57,629 nt of DNA, from contig UQWH01000006.1 in NCBI GenBank assembly GCA_900544705.1, forward strand, positions 1 through 57,629. Direction: 5' to 3'. The notes beneath the pieces are model-generated. The model was not told the origin of the DNA, searched no databases, and saw only the letters and a list, made by a program, of their open reading frames with translations. The stretch's first letter is position 1. Each line of letters begins with the position of its first letter. Below are positions 34,611 through 44,013 of this stretch, one piece after another. A program made the position numbers and the translations under genes. Source of the stretch: an uncultured Eubacteriales bacterium. Its GTDB lineage: Bacteria > Bacillota > Clostridia > Oscillospirales > Oscillospiraceae.

Positions 34611-35180
34611 TCAGGACAGGAACGCGCTGATGGCGCCAAGGACGACAAAGAAGAAAATCACCGTCACTGCATTGAATGCCAGACCGGTCGCTGCAAGGCC
34701 CTTCTTCGCGTTTCTCTTGCAAACACCGACGATGGAAAGGATCAGGCCGGGGATGCTCAGGATCAGCGCAATGATCAGCATAACAAGCGTGATCGCCGCA
34801 GCGAAGGGATTGGCATAGAACACGATCGCTCCGATTGCAAAAAAGATCAGAGCAATCAGGCCAAGCACGAAGCCGGCCGTGCCAACGCCGTTCTTGCGCG
34901 GGCCGGTGGGGGCAGCCTGCTGGTAAACGGGCTGCTGGTAGACTGGCTGCTGATAAACGGGCTGCTGATAGACAGGCTGCTGGTAAACCGGCTGCTGCAC
35001 CGGCTCCTGATAAACAGGCTGCTCCGGCTGCGCGGGCTGCACCGCAGGCTGCACCGCAGGCTGCGCCGGTTCCTGATAAGCGGGCTGCTGCTGTGCAAGG
35101 GGCGTGCCGCAGTTCGGGCAGAACGCAGCGCCTGTATCGTCAATCGTGCTGTTGCAGTTTGGGCATTGAATCATTGCCAT
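34611..35180 (-). CDS. Zinc-ribbon membrane protein with PVYQQ repeats
   Basis: 189 aa. An N-terminal zinc ribbon (CPNCNSTIDDTGAAFCPNCG) leads into a Pro/Gln/Tyr-rich linker with five PVYQQ repeats, then two or three membrane segments (GFVLGLIALIFFAIGAIVFY and AITLVMLIIALILSIPGLIL), DUF4190-like, with the loop VCKRNAKKGLA. The role is unknown; such proteins are membrane anchors or sensors. The repeat DNA is a 15-bp tandem array (34918-34992) and may vary between strains. The neighbour at 35309 is a paralogue. Confidence 0.8.
   Translation of the reverse strand: MAMIQCPNCNSTIDDTGAAFCPNCGTPLAQQQPAYQEPAQPAVQPAVQPAQPEQPVYQEPVQQPVYQQPVYQQPVYQQPVYQQPVYQQAAPTGPRKNGVGTAGFVLGLIALIFFAIGAIVFYANPFAAAITLVMLIIALILSIPGLILSIVGVCKRNAKKGLAATGLAFNAVTVIFFFVVLGAISAFLS
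34918..34992. repeat. 15-bp tandem repeat (five units) in coding sequence
   Basis: Five units of CTGCTGGTAAACGGG with small changes, in frame, encode PVYQQ on the minus strand; degenerate units continue to about 35037. Unit number could change by slippage. Confidence 0.9.
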
Positions 35181-35308
35181 AGTTATTCCCTCTCTTTGCT
35201 AGAATTGAGGCAGTTTCCTCTGATTTCTATTTTACAGTCTGCGCAAATCGGTGTCAAGGGTTCCGGGGAAAGATTCTCGTATTTTCTGAAAAACGGACAG
35301 GTTTTGCC

Positions 35309-36088
35309 TCATAAACGGCTGATCATGTTCGCCGTAATGCAGATGAGGTGCACTGCAGCGGCAAAGCTCAGTGAAAGGATTCCAAGGATCTTTTTCGGTG
35401 ATTTCCGGCAAACGGTAATAATGCCGAGCACCTCGCCGGGGCCGGCAAGGGCAATCAGGAAGGTAAGCGTACCCTCCGGAACGGCAGCGCCTGACAAGAG
35501 GGCCAGCAGCACAAAGAGCGTTATGGCAAGCGAGGTTGCCCCGAACACCAGTCCCGTGACGGCCGGGCCGTTGCCCGGGCGCTTGTGCTGCACGGGCGGA
35601 TAGTAGTACACCGGCTGGTAGGGAGCCGACTGGTTCTGAGCCTGCGGATAACCCGGCTGTCCCTGCGGCGGAAACTGGGGCGGCGCTGCGTAAACCGGCT
35701 GCTGACCTTGCGGCGCGCAATACGGCGGCTGCGGCATTGGCTGGGGCGCGGGCTGCTGATAAGGAGAAGCCTGCGGCGGCGTAAACTGCGGATTACTCGC
35801 TGCCGGCTGCATCGGCGCGGCCGGGACAGACTGCTGCACCGGCGTGACCGGACTTGTCTGCGGCGCCTGCGGCGCTTCCACCGGCCGCTGCACTTCGGGC
35901 GTCCGGACTTGCGGCTGCATTTCCTGCGGTTTCGGCGGCTGCGGTGCAGAAGGCTCCGTGCCGATTCCCTCCTGTACTACAGGCTGCGCGGCGGGCTCCT
36001 GCGGCAGGACAAGCGGCGTGCCGCAATTCGGGCAGAAGCGGTATTCCTCCGGGTCTACTATATCCTTACATCTAGGGCATGGAAGCAT
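35309..36088 (-). CDS. Zinc-ribbon, proline-rich membrane protein (paralogue)
   Basis: 259 aa. Zinc ribbon CPRCKDIVDPEEYRFCPNCG, a long Pro/Gln/Ala linker (about 25-165) ending in YQPVYYYPPVQ, then two or three membrane segments (GPAVTGLVFGATSLAITLFV, TLFVLLALLSGAAVPEG, IPM-like tail) with VCRKSPKKILGILSLSFAAA. The architecture equals that of the gene at 34611, so the pair arose by duplication. The role is unknown. Confidence 0.8.
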   Translation of the reverse strand: MLPCPRCKDIVDPEEYRFCPNCGTPLVLPQEPAAQPVVQEGIGTEPSAPQPPKPQEMQPQVRTPEVQRPVEAPQAPQTSPVTPVQQSVPAAPMQPAASNPQFTPPQASPYQQPAPQPMPQPPYCAPQGQQPVYAAPPQFPPQGQPGYPQAQNQSAPYQPVYYYPPVQHKRPGNGPAVTGLVFGATSLAITLFVLLALLSGAAVPEGTLTFLIALAGPGEVLGIITVCRKSPKKILGILSLSFAAAVHLICITANMISRL

Positions 36089-36260
36089 GGCAATTCTCCT
36101 CTCTGTTTTCCTTTTTCATATTATAATTCATCACATCTTCCTCTGTCAATCCGGACTTTTTTCAAAAAGGCTCGGCAGGAAAGCGATTGCTTCCTAGCAA
36201 ACGGCAAGCGCCAAGGAGCAAGCTCTGCTCGCAGTGCCGCACCCGTTTACGAAAATCAGG

Positions 36261-36294
36261 AAAACCCGGCATGGATTTTTCCATGCCGGGTTTT
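36261..36294 (-). terminator. Terminator of the ATP synthase operon
   Basis: AAAACCCGGCATGGA (36261-36275) and TCCATGCCGGGTTTT (36280-36294) pair over 15 bp around TTTT. On the minus strand it follows atpC by 4 nt and ends in TTTT. Confidence 0.9.
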
Positions 36295-36297
36295 GTA

Positions 36298-36699
36298 CTA
36301 CTTTGCATTTGCAACGCTCAGTCGGTTGAGCGCACGGGCCAGCTTTGCCTTCGCAAGCGCAATGTCGCGGACTTCCTTCGCCGCGGCAACACGCGCCTCG
36401 GCAGTCTGCTTCGCGCGCTCCGCGCGTTCCACGTCGATCATGTCCGCATACTCAAACGTCGTTGCAACAAGGCGAACCTCACCATTTTCAACGCTGAGGA
36501 AGCCGCCGCCGCATGCCGCTTCGCGCGCCGTGCCGTCCTGCGTCACCGTGACGGTGCCGATCTCCAGCGCTGCCAGATAGTCCGCGTGTCCCTTGCGGAT
36601 GCTCACATAGCCCTGCGTCGTGCGGACGCGCAGCGCCTCGGCCTCGCCGTCGAACAGGCTGCCGTCCGGCGTGACGATCTGCAGGCGAAAGCCGCTCAT
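36298..36699 (-). CDS. atpC: ATP synthase F1 epsilon subunit
   Basis: 133 aa. The beta-sandwich (LQIVTPDGSLFDGEAEALRV, GYVSIRKGHADYLAALEIGT) and C-terminal helical hairpin (AERAKQTAEARVAAAKEV) are typical. It regulates the rotary motor and links gamma to the c ring. It overlaps atpD by 4 nt and is the last gene of the operon. Confidence 0.95.
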   Translation of the reverse strand: MSGFRLQIVTPDGSLFDGEAEALRVRTTQGYVSIRKGHADYLAALEIGTVTVTQDGTAREAACGGGFLSVENGEVRLVATTFEYADMIDVERAERAKQTAEARVAAAKEVRDIALAKAKLARALNRLSVANAK

Positions 36700-38099
36700 T
36701 GCTTTGCACCCTTTCCTGCTTTTTCAACCGCCTCGTCAATCGAGCCGACAAAGAGGAAGGCGGATTCGGGCAGGTCGTCGTGCTTGCCTTCCAGAATTTC
36801 TTTGAAGCCGCGGACGGTTTCCTTGACGGGGACATAGCGTCCCTGATAGCCGGTAAACTGCTCGGCGACAAAGAAGGGCTGGGAGAGGAAGCGCTGGATC
36901 TTACGCGCACGGCTGACCGTCAGCTTATCCTCCTCGGAAAGCTCGTCCATGCCCATGATCGCAATGATGTCCTGAAGGTCCTTGTACCGCTGCAAAATTC
37001 TCTGCGTTTCGCGGGCGACCTCATAGTGCTCGCGTCCGACGACCTCCGGAGAGAGGATACGGGACGTGGATTCCAGCGGATCGACCGCCGGGAAAATGCC
37101 CAGAGAGGCGATGCCGCGGTCGAGAACCGTCGTCGCGTCCAGATGGGCAAAGGTCGTCGCCGGAGCCGGGTCGGTCAGGTCGTCTGCGGGGACGTAGACC
37201 GCCTGCACGGAGGTGATGGAGCCCTTCTTCGTGGAAGTGATCCGCTCCTGCAGCGCACCCATTTCGGTGGCAAGCGTAGGCTGGTAGCCGACGGCGGAGG
37301 GCATTCTGCCCAACAGCGCGGAAACCTCGGAGCCGGCCTGCGTAAAACGGAAGATATTGTCGATGAACAGAAGCACGTCCTGACCCTCGCGGTCACGGAA
37401 GTATTCCGCCATCGTCAGAGCGGACAGCGCCACGCGCATACGTGCTCCTGGCGGTTCGTTCATCTGGCCATAGACCAAGGCGGTCTTGTTGATAACGCCG
37501 GATTCCTGCATTTCGTTGTACAGGTCGTTGCCCTCACGGGTACGCTCGCCGACGCCCGCAAACACGGAGATGCCGCCGTGCTGCTTTGCGATGTTATTGA
37601 TCAGTTCCATGATCAGAACCGTCTTGCCGACACCTGCACCGCCGAACAGACCGATCTTGCCGCCCTTTGCATAGGGGGCGATCAGGTCGACGACCTTGAT
37701 GCCGGTTTCCAGCATCTGTGTGGTGGTTTCCTGCTCGTCATAGGCGGGCGGATCGCGATGGATGTTCCACTTTTCACAGGTGACGGGCTGGGGCTTGTTG
37801 TCAATGGCACGACCGAGCAGATTGAACACTCTGCCCAGCGTTTCGGGGCCGACCGGAACCTTGATACCGGTGCCGGTATCGACCGCTTCCATTCCGCGGG
37901 TCATGCCGTCGGTGGAGCTCATGGCGATGCAGCGGACCACATCGTCGCCGAGCTCCTGGGCAACCTCGCAGACGAGCTTGCCGTTTTCGCGCTCGATCTC
38001 AATGGCATTGAGCAGGTTCGGCAGATGGCCATCCGGGAAGCGGATGTCCAGAACCGGGCCGATCACCTGCACGACAGTGCCGATGTTTTTCTCTTGCAT
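36696..38099 (-). CDS. atpD: ATP synthase F1 beta subunit
   Basis: 467 aa. Walker A GGAGVGKT at 153-160, the ERTREGNDLYNEM motif and the DELSEED loop (MDELSEEDKLTV) mark the catalytic subunit. Length is standard. A very long antisense frame opposite this region is judged a shadow. Confidence 0.99.
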   Translation of the reverse strand: MQEKNIGTVVQVIGPVLDIRFPDGHLPNLLNAIEIERENGKLVCEVAQELGDDVVRCIAMSSTDGMTRGMEAVDTGTGIKVPVGPETLGRVFNLLGRAIDNKPQPVTCEKWNIHRDPPAYDEQETTTQMLETGIKVVDLIAPYAKGGKIGLFGGAGVGKTVLIMELINNIAKQHGGISVFAGVGERTREGNDLYNEMQESGVINKTALVYGQMNEPPGARMRVALSALTMAEYFRDREGQDVLLFIDNIFRFTQAGSEVSALLGRMPSAVGYQPTLATEMGALQERITSTKKGSITSVQAVYVPADDLTDPAPATTFAHLDATTVLDRGIASLGIFPAVDPLESTSRILSPEVVGREHYEVARETQRILQRYKDLQDIIAIMGMDELSEEDKLTVSRARKIQRFLSQPFFVAEQFTGYQGRYVPVKETVRGFKEILEGKHDDLPESAFLFVGSIDEAVEKAGKGAKQ

Positions 38100-38126
38100 A
38101 CGGATTTCTCCTTACTACGATTTTGC

Positions 38127-38972
38127 TCACAGTGCCTCCGCGCCGGAAACGATCTCGGTGATCTCCTGAGTGATCGCCGCCTGCCGCGCGCGGTTGTAGT
38201 GCAGAACAAGGCTGTCGATGATCTCTCCGGCGTTCTTGTTCGCGGCGTTCATCGCCGTGCGGCGCGCACCGTGCTCGGAAGCCGAAGCCTCGCACAGAGT
38301 GGAAAACAGAATGCCGGCAACGTACTGCGGCACGATGCTTTCGATCAGCGTCTGCGCGTCGCCCTCCAAAATGGCATTGGAGTAGTGCTTCTCCTCCTGC
38401 GGATGCAGCTCCAGCGGAAGCAGCGCTTCGCTGACCGGCACCTGAGAGAGCATGGATTTGAACTTCGTGTATACGATGACCACGCGGTCAAAGCTTCCCT
38501 CGGAGAATCTGCTGCACAGAAGCTCCGCGATCTGCTTGCAGTCGCCCACGCCGATGGCGGCGGTCTGTCCGAAGTAGCTGCTCACCAGCTCGCAGCCGGT
38601 GCGCGAAAAATGCTCCAGCGTCTTGCGGCCGACCGGCAGGACACAGTAGTCCGTGCCCTGTGTGAGGGATGCGACCATGCGGAAAAGGTTGGCATTGTAG
38701 CCGCCGGCCAGTCCACGGTCGCCGCCGATGACAACATAGCAGGTCTTTTTGACCGGACGCGCCTCAGTGAATACGGTCGGATGCTCGGAAACGCCGGTCT
38801 GCAAGCCCGCGATAGCGTCCGCCAGCACCTCGTGATAGGGGCGGGCGCGCTCGACGCGCTCCTTGGCGCGGCGCAGCTTCGACGTCGCAACCAGCTCCAT
38901 GGCCTTGGTGATCTGCCGGGTGCTTTCGACGCTCTTGATGCGCGTTTTGATGCGCTTCATGGATGCAGCCAT
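38127..38972 (-). CDS. atpG: ATP synthase F1 gamma subunit
   Basis: 281 aa. MKRIKTRIKSVESTRQITKA starts the N-terminal helix and ALVLHYNRARQAAITQEITE-type residues the C-terminal helix, which together form the rotor shaft; the middle is the Rossmann-like part with GGDRGLAGGYN. It lies between atpA and atpD as usual. Confidence 0.97.
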   Translation of the reverse strand: MAASMKRIKTRIKSVESTRQITKAMELVATSKLRRAKERVERARPYHEVLADAIAGLQTGVSEHPTVFTEARPVKKTCYVVIGGDRGLAGGYNANLFRMVASLTQGTDYCVLPVGRKTLEHFSRTGCELVSSYFGQTAAIGVGDCKQIAELLCSRFSEGSFDRVVIVYTKFKSMLSQVPVSEALLPLELHPQEEKHYSNAILEGDAQTLIESIVPQYVAGILFSTLCEASASEHGARRTAMNAANKNAGEIIDSLVLHYNRARQAAITQEITEIVSGAEAL

Positions 38973-38984
38973 ACGCTCGCTCCC

Positions 38985-40493
<1,509 letters not shown>

Positions 40494-40511
40494 GGTTTCA
40501 CCAACTTTATC

Positions 40512-41045
40512 TTATACTATGGCCTCGTCCAGACTGCGGCGCAGCCGGTCGAGCCTGCTCTGGATGCTGTCACTGAGCTGGACGCCGCCGTAGCGGAGGG
40601 TGACGCCTCCGATCAGTGCGGGATCCACGCTGTTTTTCAGCACAATGTTCTTGCCGGTGATGGACTCCAGCTTCGCCTGCAGCGCTTTGCACTGGCGCTC
40701 CTGCATGGGCACCGCCGTGATCGCCTCGGCACGCACGATGTCATGCGCTTCGTCGAAACTGGCGCGGTAGGCCGTCCGGCAGGCCGGAAGCTGGTAAAAG
40801 GAACGCCGATCGCACAGCAGGCACAGGAAGTTCAAAAGCATGGGATCAAAGCTCCCAAATGCCTGCCGGAGCAGGCCGTGCTTTTCCTCCTTGCTGACCG
40901 CCGGCGTGTCAAGCAGCAGCGTGTAGGAAGGATTCTCCTTCAGGAGCCGCTCGACTGCGTCCAGCTCCTCCAGAACGCGCGCATCGCTGCCGTTTTCTGC
41001 GGTGAGCTGGTACAGAGCCTTCCCGTAGCTGGCGGTATCAATCAT
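40512..41045 (-). CDS. atpH: ATP synthase delta subunit
   Basis: 177 aa. The all-helical N-terminus (YGKALYQLTAENG) and C-terminal GGVTLRYGGVQLSDSIQSRL match F1 delta/OSCP, which ties F1 to the b stalk. It overlaps atpF by 8 nt. Confidence 0.95.
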   Translation of the reverse strand: MIDTASYGKALYQLTAENGSDARVLEELDAVERLLKENPSYTLLLDTPAVSKEEKHGLLRQAFGSFDPMLLNFLCLLCDRRSFYQLPACRTAYRASFDEAHDIVRAEAITAVPMQERQCKALQAKLESITGKNIVLKNSVDPALIGGVTLRYGGVQLSDSIQSRLDRLRRSLDEAIV

Positions 41046-41565
41046 GGCTGTCCCCCAGATTCTCGATGAAGGAGTCGATCAGCTCCGAGTGCTCCTCGCG
41101 CTTGATGTCGCGCGTGAGTATGGCGGAGGCGATATCCACGGCCATCCCGGAAACCTCGTCCTTGATGTCGTTCATCGCACGCTTCTTCTCCATTTCAATC
41201 TGATCATCTGCACGCTTCAGGGTCTGTGCAGCCTGCTCCTGCGCCTCGCGGAGGATTTCCTCCTCGCGCTTCTGCGCACGGCGGGTCGCGTCCTTGAGCA
41301 TCTCCGCGCTCTGCTCGGAAGCCTTGGCGAGCTTTTCCTCGTACTCGGTCTTCATCTGCGCGGCAGCCTCTTTGTCCTGATTCGCGTTGGCGTACATATC
41401 GTCAACTTCCTGCTGGCGGGAATCGATCATTTTCTTTACGGGCTTGAACAGGAGCTTTTTCATCACAAAGAACAGGATCACCAGATTACAGAGTGTGAAA
41501 ATGCTTGTCCAAAGCTCCAGTGAGATAAAATCACCGGACTCGCCAAACAAATACGTCAAATACAA
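41038..41565 (-). CDS. atpF: ATP synthase Fo b subunit
   Basis: 175 aa. One N-terminal membrane helix (LWTSIFTLCNLVILFFVMKK) and a long charged helix (AAAQMKTEYEEKLAKASEQS and onward) form the peripheral stalk. Length is standard. Confidence 0.95.
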   Translation of the reverse strand: MYLTYLFGESGDFISLELWTSIFTLCNLVILFFVMKKLLFKPVKKMIDSRQQEVDDMYANANQDKEAAAQMKTEYEEKLAKASEQSAEMLKDATRRAQKREEEILREAQEQAAQTLKRADDQIEMEKKRAMNDIKDEVSGMAVDIASAILTRDIKREEHSELIDSFIENLGDSHD

Positions 41566-41601
41566 GGTATTCCCTCCCCTTTAGCCGGGTACCCGGCTCA
41601 A

Positions 41602-41835
41602 TCAGAACGCGAAAATCAGAAGCAGAGCAACGACCAGGGAGTAAATGCCGGTGGTTTCAGTGATGGCGCAGCCGAGAATCATGTTGGTGCGCAGGGTGTC
41701 CGCAACCTCAGGCTGACGAGCCATGCCCTCCAGTGCGCAGCCGACGGCGTGACCTTCGCCGACAGCGGGGCCGATAGCACCGATGCCCATGCAAAGACCT
41801 GCGCCAATTGCGATCAAACCTTTTACGAGTTCCAT
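41602..41835 (-). CDS. atpE: ATP synthase Fo c subunit, two-carboxylate sodium type
   Basis: 77 aa; the ATG at 41835 follows AGGAGG, while a longer frame upstream lacks one. Two helices: GPAVGEGHAVGCALEGMARQ and AITETTGIYSLVVALLLIF. E60-T61-T62-x-x-Y65 is the ion motif of Na+-binding c subunits. At the position of Gln32 in Ilyobacter it has E27 (33 residues before E60), the two-carboxylate pattern described for Fusobacterium nucleatum. This predicts a sodium-coupled motor; that is inference from known structures. Confidence 0.93.
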   Translation of the reverse strand: MELVKGLIAIGAGLCMGIGAIGPAVGEGHAVGCALEGMARQPEVADTLRTNMILGCAITETTGIYSLVVALLLIFAF

Positions 41836-41876
41836 AATTAGTTCCTCCTGAAAATTGTATATAAATTGAAATTTGC

Positions 41877-42644
41877 TTACGCTTTTACCTTCTCCTCCGG
41901 GGGCGGGCAAGCCGCACCCACGTAGACCATGGTCAGCATACAGAACACCAGCGCCTGAATACAGCCGGAGAACAGGTCAAAATAGATCGACAGGACGGCC
42001 GGAATGCCGACCTGCAGGATTGGGATATTGCGGATGATCTCATTGGGCACCCAGCTCAGCGCCGCAGAGCTGGCCAGCGCCAGCGCCGCATAAATCAGGC
42101 TGGTCAGGACACCGCCGCCGGCAACGTTGCCGAAATGACGGAAGGCCAAAGACATCGGCTGCGCAATCTCGCTGACGATGTTCATCGGCGTCATGACGAC
42201 GATCGGCTCCGTGAAGCCCTTGAGCCAGCCGAGGACGCCGTTGCGCTTGATGGTGTTGTACCAGACCAGCGCCGTTGTGACCAGCGCCCACGCAAGCGTC
42301 GTGCTGAGATCGGCGGTCGTGCTCTTGAGGAAGCCCGTCATGCCGATCAGTGAGCCGCAGACCGAGGACAGGAACAGCACGCCAATATACGGAGCAAAGC
42401 CGATGTTGTGCTCGCCCATGGTGGAGCTGACCATATTATAAAGAGCGGTAACGCCCTTTTCCGTCACACACTGCATCCGGCCCGGACGCTTTTTCAGATT
42501 CCGGCCGAGCAGCCAGCTTACGAGGATCAGCAGGATCATCACAACGAAAGCAGACACCGCCGTCTCCGTGATCGTCACGTCGAACAGTCCGAAGAACGAG
42601 AATTCAAACAGCGTACTTGCGCCCTTGCCGACGTTTTCCATCAA
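41877..42644 (-). CDS. atpB: ATP synthase Fo a subunit
   Basis: 255 aa with five or six membrane helices. SLAFRHFGNVAGG carries the essential Arg of the ion path, and PTGIGVPAVL-like residues (ILQVGIPAVLSIYFDLFSGC) the terminal helices. It overlaps atpI by 4 nt, suggesting coupled translation. Confidence 0.95.
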   Translation of the reverse strand: MMENVGKGASTLFEFSFFGLFDVTITETAVSAFVVMILLILVSWLLGRNLKKRPGRMQCVTEKGVTALYNMVSSTMGEHNIGFAPYIGVLFLSSVCGSLIGMTGFLKSTTADLSTTLAWALVTTALVWYNTIKRNGVLGWLKGFTEPIVVMTPMNIVSEIAQPMSLAFRHFGNVAGGGVLTSLIYAALALASSAALSWVPNEIIRNIPILQVGIPAVLSIYFDLFSGCIQALVFCMLTMVYVGAACPPPEEKVKA

Positions 42645-43111
42645 TTTTCACCTCTGTTATTGGTTTTTTTCTTTTTGATCAGCGTCCCGGAGAACAGCGC
42701 GATGCGCATGAAGCACAGCGGCAGCAGGGTTGCCAACGGGTCGAAGTTTCCGCTCTTGAGCGCCAGCACCAGAACGACGATCAGCACGATCATGCGCAGC
42801 ACGAAATTGCCGCGCGCTGCGAGCTGACCTCTCGCCGGAGAACTGGTCCGTTCCGCAAGGATCAGGGAAAAGATCATCAGCGCGAAGTTCAGCAGGACAA
42901 GCCCCGTGCCGAGCGCCGCGCTCCAGAGGATCTTCATGCTCCAGCGGCCGATAACGGCATACACGCCCAGCATCACGCCGCTCAGCAGGATCTCCGCCGG
43001 AAAGATGGGCCACATCTCCGCCAGCACAGAGCAGAAGTTCTTTCTGGTTTTCGGGGAAAGCTCCGGGGAAAGCTCCGGCATTTCCTGTCCCTTATCCGGT
43101 TTTTCCGTCAT
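42641..43111 (-). CDS. atpI: ATP synthase subunit I (AtpI-like)
   Basis: 156 aa with four hydrophobic segments (LLSGVMLGVYAVIGRW, LWSAALGTGLVLLNFALMIF, FVLRMIVLIVVLVLALKSGN, LLPLCFMRIALFSGTLIKK). Position at the head of the operon and the topology fit AtpI, a c-ring assembly chaperone. It overlaps atpZ by 20 nt. Sequence conservation is weak, as usual. Confidence 0.8.
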   Translation of the reverse strand: MTEKPDKGQEMPELSPELSPKTRKNFCSVLAEMWPIFPAEILLSGVMLGVYAVIGRWSMKILWSAALGTGLVLLNFALMIFSLILAERTSSPARGQLAARGNFVLRMIVLIVVLVLALKSGNFDPLATLLPLCFMRIALFSGTLIKKKKTNNRGEN

Positions 43112-43361
43112 GCGGCTTTCCTCCTTTGCTGTCGATGGGGTCGAAGCTCTTGGCTGTCTTTAAGATATAGCGGAACATACTGTACACGCCGGTCAGCACG
43201 CCGAGGAGAATCCCCACGATCAGCGCCCAGCGGCCGGCGCCCCAACGGTTTACCGCCAGCCATCCCAGCAAAACGAGCAGTCCACCCGGGCAGAGCAGGC
43301 AAAAGCCGGCCTGTAACACATAGTTTACCGCGTAAGCAATGTGAAATACCTTTTTTGGCAT
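43092..43361 (-). CDS. AtpZ-like protein (F0F1 ATPase gene 1)
   Basis: 89 aa, two membrane helices (NYVLQAGFCLLCPGGLLVLL and WALIVGILLGVLTGVYSMFR) and a short tail. This is the AtpZ/gene-1 pattern; AtpZ works with AtpI in rotor assembly. The start at 43361 (MPKKVF) with GGGGG 6 nt upstream is preferred; ATG 43367 is possible. It is the first gene of the operon. Confidence 0.75.
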   Translation of the reverse strand: MPKKVFHIAYAVNYVLQAGFCLLCPGGLLVLLGWLAVNRWGAGRWALIVGILLGVLTGVYSMFRYILKTAKSFDPIDSKGGKPHDGKTG

Positions 43362-43410
43362 CTGCATCCCCCGTTTAAATCTGGAATCCAAACACTTCCC
43401 TTATAGTAAT

Positions 43411-43439
43411 ATCATACCGCAAAACGCAAATAAATGCAA
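43411..43439 (-). promoter_or_regulatory. Promoter of the ATP synthase operon
   Basis: Minus strand TTGCAT, 17 nt, TATGAT (ATGCAA at 43434-43439 and ATCATA at 43411-43416 on +), about 50 nt before atpZ. Confidence 0.75.
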
Positions 43440-43703
43440 CTCTCTTTCCCGAATTTATTTATTTTTACGGTTATGCCATTGCTTGATTTATGATATTGCA
43501 TCAAGCACTGCGCTGCAACGGGCATTTGTGTGATGCTGCCTATTTTTCATACATTTTGTGTAAAATGTGCAACATTATATTTTAAGAGACTGAATCAAGG
43601 GGATATTTCCACCGCTTTTCCTGCCGCAGAGCTTTGGATAACTGTAAATTTATATCAATAACTTTGGTTTGAATTTCTCTGTCGTATTTTCCCTGACGCG
43701 GCA
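43440..43703. other. AT-rich spacer between divergent promoters
   Basis: The gene-free 43392-43773 gap holds the atp promoter on the left and the abrB promoter on the right. Between them is AT-rich DNA with weak inverted repeats (TTGCA...TGCAA near 43496-43520). No gene or RNA is seen. Confidence 0.6.
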
Positions 43704-43732
43704 TTGACAACCGGCCTTGCGCCTGCTACAAT
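43704..43732 (+). promoter_or_regulatory. Promoter of the AbrB-PLP lyase-EamA operon
   Basis: TTGACA (43704-43709), 17 nt, TACAAT (43727-43732), about 40 nt before the AbrB-like gene. Confidence 0.88.
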
Positions 43733-43773
43733 ATTCTTCGCACAAATATGAAAAGTATGAAAAGGAGGCAGCC

Positions 43774-44013
43774 ATGGCCGGAGGAAAACACTTGCTTGGC
43801 ATGGCGCACGGACGGCACGTTTTCGGCACTGCAAAGGTTGGAGAACGCGGCCAGATCGTCATTCCCAAGGACGCGCGGGCACTGTTTGGGATTCAGCCGG
43901 GCGACACGCTGCTCATTCTCGGAGATGAAAAGAGCGGGATCATTGTGACGCGGCCGGAGGTCGTCAGCGATATGGCGCGCCGCGTATTTCAGGAGATGGA
44001 GGAAAAGAAATGA
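43774..44013 (+). CDS. AbrB/SpoVT-family DNA-binding protein
   Basis: 79 aa starting at ATG 43774 (AAAGGAGG upstream). GTAKVGERGQIVIPKDARAL and PGDTLLILGDEKSGIIVTRP form the swapped-hairpin AbrB domain. It overlaps the PLP lyase gene by 4 nt, so it may regulate its own operon. Confidence 0.92.
   Translation: MAGGKHLLGMAHGRHVFGTAKVGERGQIVIPKDARALFGIQPGDTLLILGDEKSGIIVTRPEVVSDMARRVFQEMEEKK

Noticed and set aside
34918..35037. CRISPR-like array
   Set aside because: Units of 15 bp without spacers, in frame with a protein: a coding tandem repeat. No CRISPR array was seen anywhere in the window.
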